Shown here one piece after another: positions 5,212 to 11,783 of a DNA stretch of 11,920 nucleotides. The translations under genes and the position numbers were made by a program. The DNA is from JAGQNK01 sp964573155. GTDB taxonomy: Bacteria > Patescibacteriota > Saccharimonadia > Saccharimonadales > JAGQNK01. Position 1 is the stretch's first letter. Every line of letters begins with the position of its first letter. The stretch lies in contig CAZNIN010000016.1 of assembly GCA_964573155.1 (NCBI GenBank), positions 1 to 11,920 of the forward strand, written 5' to 3'. The notes under the pieces are model-generated. The model was given only the letters and a program-made list of their open reading frames with translations. It was not told the DNA's origin and did no database searches.

Positions 5212-5236
5212 TATCTGTTAAAAACAGGGGTATATT
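5208..5236 (+). promoter_or_regulatory. Promoter of the T-box / GNAT-thrS operon
   Basis: TTGATA (5208-5213) and TATATT (5231-5236) are 17 bp apart. The predicted start (about 5242-5244) coincides with the first base of T-box stem I. The spacer contains CTGTT-AAA-AACAG (5215-5227), a short dyad. Confidence 0.7.
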
Positions 5237-5243
5237 TAGTAGT

Positions 5244-5409
5244 AAGCGATGACGTGGCCTCACCAACCACAGAGCTTCGTAGGCGTGGCAGCAGAGGTAC
5301 GATAACCAATGTGCTTTAAAGTAAAAGATTTCGGTGGAACCGTCTTGAGCTAAATCAGGACCCGAAACGCGTAAGATTTGGGAGTAGTTACTAAATCTGA
5401 CGCGTTTTT
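5244..5409 (+). ncRNA. Threonine T-box leader
   Basis: Stem I (5244-5316): base AAGC/GCTT, an internal loop with GATGA opposite ATAACCAATGT, then CGT/ACG, CCTC/GAGG and CCAC/GTGG helices. ACC (5305-5307) followed by A is the likely specifier, a threonine codon. Antiterminator (5329-5367): TTTCGG / CCGAAA, then the 7-nt bulge TGGAACC (5335-5341), then GTCTTGA / TCAGGAC with a 6-nt loop. This exactly follows the T-box UGGNACC layout, and UGGA pairs with an uncharged UCCA end, the tail of tRNA-Thr. Terminator (5365-5409): AAACGCGT / ACGCGTTT with an inner AGATTT / AAATCT stem and a U-run; it shares AAA (5365-5367) with the antiterminator. Uncharged tRNA-Thr would favour read-through into GNAT and thrS. 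Stem I is shorter than in classical Bacillota examples and the specifier is less certain than the antiterminator. Confidence 0.85.
5365..5409 (+). terminator. T-box-controlled terminator
   Basis: The outer 8-bp stem (5365-5372 with 5400-5407) and inner 6-bp stem (5374-5379 with 5393-5398) are followed by TTTTTATTATTTT. It overlaps the 3' side of the antiterminator by three bases. Confidence 0.8.
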
Positions 5410-5441
5410 ATTATTTTAAACAAGATACATAGGAATATATA

Positions 5442-5981
5442 ATGTCCGAACGCATTAATCCTGAGAAGCATGAGTTATTGACAGTTGACGAGCATATTAG
5501 ACTGCAGGCGGTTAGTGAAAGCGAAGCAGGAGCCTTATTTGCGATAACTGATGCGAATAGGGAATATTTGGCAGAGTTTTTGCCTTGGGCGGGTGACACT
5601 AAATCAGAAGATGACTCTTTAGCATTTATTCGAACCATACAGCGCGAAAGGAGCGCAGGCGCGCAGTTCGGGTTTGGTATCTATTATGACGGCCAGTTAG
5701 CTGGTCACATTAGCTTAATGCATGTTAACGATGGAGAAATGCCGGAAATAGGCTACTGGATAGCAGAAAATTATTCTGGTAAAGGTATTACAAGTCGGGC
5801 GGCGAAGGCGGTTGAAGATTTTGGATTTAAAACTTTAGGACTTGAGGAGATTATCATCAAGGCGCGCAAAGACAATGCTGCCAGTAACGCCATAGCTGAA
5901 AAACTTGGATATGAGCTCTTTACGGTTGATCATAGAGATAATGAAGCAGTAAACGTGTGGAGGAAAGTACATGAACGATAA
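5442..5981 (+). CDS. GNAT N-acetyltransferase, RimJ/RimL-like
   Basis: 179 residues; AGGA ends 7 bp before the ATG. The RimL-type front NREYLAEFLPW (39-49) is followed by the acetyl-CoA motif A GYWIAENYSGKG (104-115) and the motif B region NAASNAIAEKLGY (145-157). RimL-like enzymes acetylate N-termini of ribosomal proteins, while relatives modify small molecules or aminoacyl compounds, so the substrate is open. It is the first gene under the Thr T-box and overlaps thrS by 11 bp, so it is made whenever ThrRS is induced. A role connected with translation or threonine stress is inferred from this position alone. Confidence 0.88.
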   Translation: MSERINPEKHELLTVDEHIRLQAVSESEAGALFAITDANREYLAEFLPWAGDTKSEDDSLAFIRTIQRERSAGAQFGFGIYYDGQLAGHISLMHVNDGEMPEIGYWIAENYSGKGITSRAAKAVEDFGFKTLGLEEIIIKARKDNAASNAIAEKLGYELFTVDHRDNEAVNVWRKVHER

Positions 5982-7812
5982 CGACAAGCTACATGCAATG
6001 AGACACAGTCTGGCGCACATTACCGCCACTGCCGTGCAGCATTTGTGGCCACAAGCGAAGTTTGGTGTCGGTCCAGTAGTAGAGAATGGCTTTTATTACG
6101 ACATTGACCTTGGGGAGGCGAAAATATCCGAGGATGACTTTGAGCGAATTGAAGCCGAAATGCGCAAAGTTATCGAAGATAACCAGCAGTTTGATAGGTT
6201 TGAGTTACCGATTGACCAGGCAATTGATTGGTCAAAAGAAACCGGACAGCCGTACAAGGAAGAGCTCCTGAATGATCTTAAGCGAGCTGGTACGACTGTT
6301 GCGAAAGATCTGGATAAAGAGGAGCTTGGAACAATCGCCGAAGGTGATGCGGCAGTAGAAAATGTATCCTTTTATAAAAACGGTGACTTTACTGACCTCT
6401 GTCGCGGTCCGCATGTAGAGACAACGGGCAAGGTTGGTGCCTTCAAGCTTATGCGCGTGGCTGGTGCTTACTGGCGCGGCAAAGAAGGTAATCCGCAGAT
6501 GCAGCGGCTCTACGGTGTGGCATTTCTGACCGAGAAAGAACTGCGCCAGTATTTAAATATGCTCGAAGAAGCCAAAAAGCGCGATCACCGTAAACTGGGC
6601 CAGGAGCTGGATTTGTTTGTTTTCTCTGACCTTGTTGGAGCCGGATTGCCTCTATTTACTCCACGTGGTGGTGTTTTGCGTGAAGAACTCGGAAAATACA
6701 CGCAGGAGATCCGTTACCGCACTGGATTCGAGCGAGTCTGGACCCCGAGCATTGCCAAGACTGATTTGTATAAAGCAAGTGGTCACTGGGACAAATTCGG
6801 AAACGAACTTTTCCTCGTCAAGAGTCAGGAGACGTCCGACGAGTTTGTGCTGAGGCCCATGAACTGTCCACATCACATACAAATCTATGCATCACAACCG
6901 CGAAGTTACCGCAATTTGCCTCTAAAATATATGGAGAATGCTGGTGATTATCGGGATGAAAAGACTGGCGAGTTACACGGACTTAGCCGGGTGCGCTCAT
7001 TTACCCAAGATGATAGCCATGCCTTTGTGACGGACGACCAGATAAAGACGGTGGTAACGGAACTAGTAGAGGCATCAAGGGAAATGTACGGCGTGTTCGA
7101 TATGAACCTCGCGTTTCGTCTAAGCTTTAGGGATGATGGAGAAGGGTACCTCGGCGATCCAGCGCTATGGGAAAAAGCACAGACCCAGATAGAGTCATTA
7201 GCCAAGGAAAATAAACTCGATTACTACATCGAAGAGGGTGAAGCGGCATTCTATGGCCCGAAGATAGACTTTATGGCAACGGATGCGATAGGGCGTAAGT
7301 GGCAAGTGGCAACTGTACAGTTGGACTTTGTGCAGCCAGAGCGCTTTGGGCTCGAGTATGTTGCCGAAGATGGATCGAAGCAGCGTCCCGTCATGATCCA
7401 TTGTGCATTACTTGGTTCAATTGAGCGCTTTTTGAGCGTGTATATCGAGCATACTGCAGGGAAGTTTCCTGTATGGCTGGCGCCGGAGCAGGTGCGGCTT
7501 ATCACCGTAAACCAGGAGGATGAAACGGTGAGATTCGCCAAAAACGTGCTGGAGCAGGCGCGCGAACTTGGCCTGCGAGTGCAGTTGGATAACGACAACG
7601 AATCGGTCGGTAAAAAGATTCGCAGTGCCGAAGTCATGAAAGTGCCATATACGATCGTAATTGGCGAAAAAGAGATCAAATCGGGCAATGTTGTCCCGAG
7701 GGTCCGGAGCGATATGGAGGTGCAGAAACCACATAATGCACATGAGATCGCAGCTTTTTTGAAAACAGTAGCTAACGAGTCAAAAAGTCGTATCAGTAAA
7801 AGTTCACTATGA
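5971..7812 (+). CDS. thrS: Threonyl-tRNA synthetase, lacking the TGS domain
   Basis: 613 residues, with GGAGGAA 5 bp before the ATG. It charges tRNA-Thr. The protein starts directly at the editing domain: the HxxxH site is H12/H16 and CRGPH supplies C144 and H148, so proofreading of Ser-tRNA-Thr should work. The N-terminal TGS domain of about 60 residues seen in longer ThrRS is absent. The class II core carries the zinc ligands C299 (MNCPHH), H350 (DDSHAF) and H477 (MIHCALLG), plus motif 3 GSIERF (482-487). The C-terminal anticodon-binding domain runs from about 505. It is expressed under the T-box at 5244, the expected partner for a threonine specifier. Its stop overlaps the next start (ATGA). 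Confidence 0.97.
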   Translation: MNDNDKLHAMRHSLAHITATAVQHLWPQAKFGVGPVVENGFYYDIDLGEAKISEDDFERIEAEMRKVIEDNQQFDRFELPIDQAIDWSKETGQPYKEELLNDLKRAGTTVAKDLDKEELGTIAEGDAAVENVSFYKNGDFTDLCRGPHVETTGKVGAFKLMRVAGAYWRGKEGNPQMQRLYGVAFLTEKELRQYLNMLEEAKKRDHRKLGQELDLFVFSDLVGAGLPLFTPRGGVLREELGKYTQEIRYRTGFERVWTPSIAKTDLYKASGHWDKFGNELFLVKSQETSDEFVLRPMNCPHHIQIYASQPRSYRNLPLKYMENAGDYRDEKTGELHGLSRVRSFTQDDSHAFVTDDQIKTVVTELVEASREMYGVFDMNLAFRLSFRDDGEGYLGDPALWEKAQTQIESLAKENKLDYYIEEGEAAFYGPKIDFMATDAIGRKWQVATVQLDFVQPERFGLEYVAEDGSKQRPVMIHCALLGSIERFLSVYIEHTAGKFPVWLAPEQVRLITVNQEDETVRFAKNVLEQARELGLRVQLDNDNESVGKKIRSAEVMKVPYTIVIGEKEIKSGNVVPRVRSDMEVQKPHNAHEIAAFLKTVANESKSRISKSSL

Positions 7813-8408
7813 GGAAAACAATAGCTGTTGATCTGGATGACGTGCTTGCGTCGAGTGCACAAGGGTTTGTCGATTTTAGCAATAAGCGTTGGGGAACTAA
7901 TTTACAAGTCGAAGACTACTCAGAACACTGGGCCGAGATGTGGCAGATAGACGAAGAAGAAGTCCATAAGCGGAAGCCCCATGTACATAACACTTTAAAA
8001 AACTTTGGGGTGATCGATGGTGCGAGTCATGTGCTCAGAAAACTTGCTAATGACTATGATTTGATTATTGTAACGTCAAGGGAGCGATTAGTTCAGCAAG
8101 ATACGATAGAGTGGGTCGAAAGGCACTACGAAGGTATATTTCGGCAGATAAACTTTGCGGGTATTTGGGACGGGGGACGAGATGCACGAGAGGCTATCAA
8201 CCTGACAAAAGGGGATCTGTTGCGTGATCTTGAGGTGAGTTATCTTATAGACGATCAGCCCAAGCATTGTGTCGGCGCAAGTACACATGGCATAACATCG
8301 CTACTATTCGGTGATTATGTATGGAATCGAAATATTGAGCCGAGAGAGGGCATTATTACGGTCAAAAGCTGGAAAGACGTTCACGAGTATTTTTATGGTG
8401 CAGGCTAA
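7809..8408 (+). CDS. HAD-superfamily 5'(3')-deoxyribonucleotidase-like protein
   Basis: 199 residues. HAD motif I is VDLDDVLAS (7-15, nucleophile Asp8 and acid Asp10), motif II is the T of IIVTSRER (about residue 95), and the late acidic motif is LIDDQPKHC (about 155-163). The DLDDVL form and the size fit the NT5C / 5'(3')-nucleotidase branch, which removes phosphate from nucleoside monophosphates; the substrate is inferred. It overlaps thrS by 4 bp with no clear Shine-Dalgarno site, so translation is probably coupled. Confidence 0.82.
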   Translation: MRKTIAVDLDDVLASSAQGFVDFSNKRWGTNLQVEDYSEHWAEMWQIDEEEVHKRKPHVHNTLKNFGVIDGASHVLRKLANDYDLIIVTSRERLVQQDTIEWVERHYEGIFRQINFAGIWDGGRDAREAINLTKGDLLRDLEVSYLIDDQPKHCVGASTHGITSLLFGDYVWNRNIEPREGIITVKSWKDVHEYFYGAG

Positions 8409-8712
8409 GGGAAATTTCTCTCGTCGTGTAGTTGCGGTAGTATCGCAGATTCCTGCCGGAAAAGTCATGACATACGGCCAGATAGCAGCCATTTGCGGAA
8501 ATCCGCGCGCGGCGAGAATTGTCGGAGGAATCGCACATTTTGGTGATCCGAGTTTGCCCTGGCAGCGAGTAGTTAAAAAAGACGGATCTTTAGCAGAGGG
8601 ATTTCCTGGTGGCATAGTTGGGCATCAGGCTGCCCTGGAATCTGACGGGGTTGTTTTTGATGCAAGTGGGCGGGTGAACATACAGGAGCGATTATGGAAA
8701 CCGGACCGCTGA
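8395..8712 (+). CDS. Alkyltransferase-like protein (ATL), MGMT family
   Basis: 105 residues from the ATG at 8395, a typical ATL length. The DNA-binding region has VVSQIPAGKVMTYGQIA and NPRAARIVGGI with the conserved Arg finger. The active-site PCHR of O6-alkylguanine transferases is PWQRVV here, Trp replacing Cys. ATLs bind O6-alkylguanine without repairing it and pass it to nucleotide excision repair. A longer frame from 8311 would add 28 residues, but these overlap the HAD gene far more and do not fit the family. It overlaps the HAD gene by 14 bp and miaA by 19 bp. Confidence 0.88.
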   Translation: MVQAKGNFSRRVVAVVSQIPAGKVMTYGQIAAICGNPRAARIVGGIAHFGDPSLPWQRVVKKDGSLAEGFPGGIVGHQAALESDGVVFDASGRVNIQERLWKPDR

Positions 8713-9470
8713 TAGTCATCGTTGGCCCGACGGCTAGTGGCAAGACAGCGTTGGCTCTTGATTGCGCCGAGAGATTCGACGGAGAAGTTATTTGTGCTGA
8801 CAGTCGTACAGTGTATAAAGGGCTGGATATCGGAACCGCTAAACCGACTGCTGATGAACAAACACGCATACCACACCATCTGTTAGATATAGTGTCCCCA
8901 GATGAGCCGTTTACTGTAGCGGATTTTAAGCATATGGCACAACAGGCAATTAACGACATTACTGGCCGAGGTAAGTTGCCAATAATGGTTGGGGGAAGTG
9001 GTTTGTATGTGGATGCAGTTCTGTATGACTTTCAGTTTGCGCCACAGGATGCCAAACGAGACCCCGTAAATCCTAGGCACATAGACAGAGGCGTGTCGTC
9101 CAGCAGAAGTTTTCTGCGGGCCAACACACTGATTGTGGGCATAGAGATTTCGCGTGAAGTGCTTGAGGAGTCGATAAAAGGAAGAGTCGATGATATGGTC
9201 GAAGCTGGTCTTATTGGTGAGGCAAGATGGCTCTTTGAACACTATCCTTCCAGTAAAGCCGCCGATGCACCAGGCTATAAGGCGCTTCGGGGATATATCC
9301 AGGGGCTTTATTCGCTTGAGGAAGCAAAGGCTTTGTTCATTCGAAATGACATGCAACTGGCTCGGCGACAGCGAACATGGTTTAAGCGAAATAAAAGTAT
9401 TCACTGGGTATCTAACAGGGATAAACCTGTAGAAATCATCACAACATTTTTGAACAAAAGCATTAAGTAA
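8694..9470 (+). CDS. miaA: tRNA dimethylallyltransferase, compact form
   Basis: 258 residues against about 300 in typical MiaA; AGGAG lies 6 bp before the ATG. It adds a dimethylallyl group to A37 of tRNAs reading UNN codons. Visible motifs: P-loop GPTASGKT (11-18), ADSR (35-38) with the catalytic Asp, DIGTAKP (45-51), GGSGLYVDAVL (100-110), GYKALRGY (194-201) and ARRQRTWFKR (223-232). The part between about 112 and 145, where other MiaA carry a helical insertion domain, is reduced to a short stretch (QDAKRDPVNPRHIDRG). Catalytic motifs are intact, so it is probably functional. It is the last gene of the thrS unit, and no terminator follows. Confidence 0.93.
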   Translation: METGPLIVIVGPTASGKTALALDCAERFDGEVICADSRTVYKGLDIGTAKPTADEQTRIPHHLLDIVSPDEPFTVADFKHMAQQAINDITGRGKLPIMVGGSGLYVDAVLYDFQFAPQDAKRDPVNPRHIDRGVSSSRSFLRANTLIVGIEISREVLEESIKGRVDDMVEAGLIGEARWLFEHYPSSKAADAPGYKALRGYIQGLYSLEEAKALFIRNDMQLARRQRTWFKRNKSIHWVSNRDKPVEIITTFLNKSIK

Positions 9471-9483
9471 TTGTATAAACATC

Positions 9484-9492
9484 TGTTACAAT
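9484..9492 (+). promoter_or_regulatory. Extended -10 promoter, implying leaderless mRNA
   Basis: TGT-TACAAT (hexamer 9487-9492) ends 6 bp before the ATG at 9499. There is no Shine-Dalgarno site, and the -35 is weak (TTAAGT, 18 bp upstream). Confidence 0.6.
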
Positions 9493-9498
9493 AGACCT

Positions 9499-10128
9499 AT
9501 GATTGATCAACTGTTCGGATCCAAGACGAGGGTAAAGCTTTTGCAATTATTTTATAGCAATCCGAACCGTTCGTTTTATGTGCGAGAGATCACTCGCAAG
9601 ATTGATGAGCAGATTAACTCGGTTCGTCGAGAGCTATCCAACTTACTAAGCATTGGCATCATTTCATCAGATACTAACAATAACCGACTTTATTATGAAG
9701 TGAATCAATCATTTGAATATTATGAACCGCTAAGGCAGATCTTTGGAGCTGGGGCTAAGCCAACTGCTTCATCAAAGGCCACGACGTCAAGTGATGAGGT
9801 GCAGGATCTGAAGGCATTGGGAAATGTTGAGCTGGTAGTCTATGCGGGACAATTTACCCGCGACGAGGCAAGCGGTATTGATATCCTATTTGTTGGCGAT
9901 ATTAATCAGACGCAACTTACTAAATATGTCGAAGAATTAGAGGCCAGAGAATCTAAAGAGTTGCGCTATACTGTTATGACACCACAGGAGTTTACCTACC
10001 GGCAGCAGGTTAACGATCGCTTCTTGACGTTGTTGCTCTCATCAAAAAATCAGGTGGTGTATGACAGGCACAATAGATTGACTTCGAAGTCGACAAAACC
10101 CAGCAAAAAGACCAAAAAGGAGGATTAA
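9499..10128 (+). CDS. Winged-helix regulator with nucleotidyltransferase-like domain
   Basis: 209 residues. Residues 1-75 form an ArsR-like winged helix: LFGSKTRVKLLQLFYSNPNRSFYVREITRKI, recognition helix region QINSVRRELSNLLSIGII, wing NNNRLYYEVN. After a Ser/Thr-rich linker, about 105-190 resemble a minimal nucleotidyltransferase fold (VELVVYAGQFTRDEASGIDILFVGD) without an obvious GS catalytic pair, so it is probably non-catalytic. The tail is lysine-rich (KSTKPSKKTKKED). This architecture is common in CPR genomes, but the target is unknown. It abuts the MBL-fold gene (stop then ATG), whose AGGAGG lies in its last codons, so the two are coupled. Confidence 0.8.
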   Translation: MIDQLFGSKTRVKLLQLFYSNPNRSFYVREITRKIDEQINSVRRELSNLLSIGIISSDTNNNRLYYEVNQSFEYYEPLRQIFGAGAKPTASSKATTSSDEVQDLKALGNVELVVYAGQFTRDEASGIDILFVGDINQTQLTKYVEELEARESKELRYTVMTPQEFTYRQQVNDRFLTLLLSSKNQVVYDRHNRLTSKSTKPSKKTKKED

Positions 10129-10758
10129 ATGGAAATTCAGTATTTTGGAGCAAACGCTATCCGAATAAGTAGTAAAAAAGCGTCAATTATTGTTGATGAT
10201 AACTTGGCTGGGTTAGGGCAGAAACCTGTCACCAAGAATGGAGAAATCGCACTTTTTACCGGTCCGCATGGTGATTCTTCCGCAGGCACAGAAGAGAAAA
10301 TAGTTATTGATAAGCCAGGGGAGTATGAGGTTTCTGATGTATCCGTCCAGGGCATTGCTGCCCGGTCCCATATTGATGAAGGCGGACAGAAGAATGCGAC
10401 AATCTTCAAAGTTGTTGAAGATGATATAAAGATTGTGATTACGGGACACATTTACCCAGAACTTAGTGACGATCAGCTGGAGGCTATCGGAATGGTAGAT
10501 GTACTGATTATTCCGGTAGGTGGAAACGGCTATACGCTGGATGGTGTAGGTGCGCTCAAGGTTATTCGCAAGATTGAACCGAAGATCGTTATCCCGACGC
10601 ATTACGATGAAAAGGGCTTTGACTACCCAGTGCCACAACAGCCACTATCGGAAGCACTCAAGGCGCTGGCTATGGAGCCTAAAGAAACGGTACCGAAGCT
10701 AAAGGTTAAGCCGGTTGAGCTAACGGATACGACGCAACTTATTGTGCTCGAAAAGTAG
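10129..10758 (+). CDS. MBL-fold protein with degenerate metal site
   Basis: 209 residues, translated from a perfect AGGAGG 6 bp upstream and starting on the base after the upstream stop. The overall pattern is that of COG2220-type metallo-beta-lactamase-fold proteins: MEIQYFGANAIRI, IVIDKPGEYEVSDVSVQGIAA (58-78), IVITGH (102-107), VLIIPVGGNGYTLDGVGAL (125-143) and PKIVIPTHYD (151-160). The HxHxDH motif is replaced by GPHGDS (45-50), keeping only one His and the Asp, so hydrolase activity is doubtful. It ends at a bidirectional terminator. A function with the upstream regulator is suggested by the tight coupling only. Confidence 0.82.
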   Translation: MEIQYFGANAIRISSKKASIIVDDNLAGLGQKPVTKNGEIALFTGPHGDSSAGTEEKIVIDKPGEYEVSDVSVQGIAARSHIDEGGQKNATIFKVVEDDIKIVITGHIYPELSDDQLEAIGMVDVLIIPVGGNGYTLDGVGALKVIRKIEPKIVIPTHYDEKGFDYPVPQQPLSEALKALAMEPKETVPKLKVKPVELTDTTQLIVLEK

Positions 10759-10778
10759 CCGAGACTTACACGAAAAAT

Positions 10779-10811
10779 AAAACCTCTCTGATTTAAGTCA
10801 GAGAGGTTTTT
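10779..10811. terminator. Bidirectional terminator between the MBL gene and rpmB
   Basis: CCTCTCTGA / TCAGAGAGG (10783-10791 with 10798-10806, 6-nt loop) is extended by AAAA/TTTT, with T-runs on both strands. It serves the convergent genes on either side. Confidence 0.9.
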
Positions 10812-10825
10812 GGTAAATGGTCTGT

Positions 10826-11041
10826 CTATTTGGTTGCAACTTCGGTCGGCTGATCAAGCAGCCCCTTTTTCTTGAGCGTACGGATTGCCTGCGTACTGAG
10901 TTTCATCTTGACCTTTTTTCCGTCTACTATGACAGTTTTGGTCTGGAGATTTGGCTTCCAGACTTTCTTGGTGTGGCGTTGCGAAAAGCTGACATTGCTG
11001 CCAAACTGCTTGCCTTTACCGGTTAGTTCACACTTTTGCAT
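10826..11041 (-). CDS. rpmB: Large-subunit ribosomal protein bL28
   Basis: 71 residues. The sequence opens MQKCELTGKGKQFGSNVSFSQ, continues RHTKKVWKPNLQ, and has the KVKMKLSTQAIRTLKKKGL end typical of bL28, a component of the 50S subunit. The two-CxxC zinc form is not present. AAAGGA lies 8 bp before the ATG. A strong promoter of its own and a terminator on the far side make it a single-gene unit. Confidence 0.95.
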   Translation of the reverse strand: MQKCELTGKGKQFGSNVSFSQRHTKKVWKPNLQTKTVIVDGKKVKMKLSTQAIRTLKKKGLLDQPTEVATK

Positions 11042-11079
11042 AACTTATATCCTTTAAATTCTCGACAATTCAAGGTGTG

Positions 11080-11108
11080 ATTATATCTGTTTTGTCTCTT
11101 TCGGTCAA
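11080..11108 (-). promoter_or_regulatory. Strong promoter of rpmB
   Basis: On the minus strand TTGACC (11103-11108) and a perfect TATAAT (11080-11085) are 17 bp apart, giving a start near 11073 and a leader of about 32 nt. It is interleaved with the divergent M50 promoter. Confidence 0.8.
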
Positions 11109-11119
11109 CCCGCTATACT
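11092..11119 (+). promoter_or_regulatory. Promoter of the M50 protease gene
   Basis: TTGTCT (11092-11097) and TATACT (11114-11119) are 16 bp apart. The -10 ends 8 bp before the ATG at 11128. Its -35 lies between the -10 and -35 of the rpmB promoter, so the two polymerases would exclude each other. Confidence 0.65.
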
Positions 11120-11127
11120 AGAAGGGT

Positions 11128-11760
11128 ATGTTGAACGAGTTTATTAGTAGTCCTGCAGGTATTCTGACAGTTATTGTAACCATCCTTATCTCCATTACAC
11201 TGCATGAGGCTATGCATGCATTTGCTGCCCACTGGCTGGGTGATGATACTGCGCAGATGCAGGGAAGATTGACGCTTAATCCACTGAAACATATTGATCC
11301 TTTTTTGACGCTCGGTATGCCGATCCTGCTTGCGCTAGTAGGGGCCCCGGTGTTGGGTGCCGCAAAGCCAGTACCTTTCAACCCTTACAGGGTGAAGTAC
11401 GAGGAGTTTGGTGCGGCTCTTGTTGGGCTGGCCGGACCGCTGACGAACTTAGTGCTCGCTGTCGCGGGTGCATTTCTGTTTCGAGCTATTGGCGTGTTGA
11501 TTCCTGAGCCTGCGGCTCTGGCAATATTAACCTTCGTTCTTGTGAATCTTGGCTTCTTTGTATTCAACATGATACCTTTTCCACCCCTTGATGGCTCTCG
11601 GGTGCTTTATGCAATTGCCCCCGAGCCGCTCCAGAAGGTGATGGCTCAGATAGAAGCCTATGGTCTATTCGGATTCGTGATATTTTTCTTCCTGCTGTTC
11701 CAATATATCTCTCCAATGGTGGCCGAAGTTATAGACACTCTTTTTCGATTTTTGGTTTGA
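11128..11760 (+). CDS. Site-2-protease-type M50 membrane metalloprotease
   Basis: 210 residues, multi-spanning. HEAMH (26-30) in the first helix gives the zinc ligands and catalytic Glu. NMIPFPPLDGSR (147-158) is the second motif, with Asp155 as third ligand. GPLTNLVLA (103-111) is also typical. The short form without a PDZ domain matches the minimal M50B/SpoIVFB-like group, which cleaves within membranes; the substrate is unknown. GAAGGG sits one base before the ATG, too close for normal Shine-Dalgarno use, and the promoter position points to a nearly leaderless start. A new promoter follows 11 bp after the stop. Confidence 0.92.
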   Translation: MLNEFISSPAGILTVIVTILISITLHEAMHAFAAHWLGDDTAQMQGRLTLNPLKHIDPFLTLGMPILLALVGAPVLGAAKPVPFNPYRVKYEEFGAALVGLAGPLTNLVLAVAGAFLFRAIGVLIPEPAALAILTFVLVNLGFFVFNMIPFPPLDGSRVLYAIAPEPLQKVMAQIEAYGLFGFVIFFFLLFQYISPMVAEVIDTLFRFLV

Positions 11761-11771
11761 GCCAAAAGCGG

Positions 11772-11777
11772 TATAAT
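11772..11777 (+). promoter_or_regulatory. Perfect TATAAT -10 box of the right-edge RNA
   Basis: A perfect TATAAT sits 8 bp before the structured RNA segment, with a start expected near 11784. The -35 (TTGGTT at 11752-11757) is too close (14 bp) to be convincing. Confidence 0.5.
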
Positions 11778-11783
11778 ATAGGC

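Noticed and set aside
5215..5227. CTGTT-AAA-AACAG dyad as a terminator of the PQ-loop gene
   Set aside because: The stem is only 5 bp of mostly A-T pairs, with no U-run; it lies in the spacer of a good promoter and is probably incidental.
7251..7862. 203-codon open frame on the minus strand opposite thrS
   Set aside because: It is wholly antisense to a confidently identified gene, Ser/Cys-rich as expected for a shadow frame, and has no promoter or ribosome site.
8311..8394. N-terminal extension of the alkyltransferase-like protein
   Set aside because: The extra 28 residues lie inside the HAD gene, do not fit the family, and an internal ATG gives the normal ATL length.
8883..9482. 199-codon minus-strand frame opposite miaA
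   Set aside because: Antisense shadow of a gene with intact motifs; no family resemblance.
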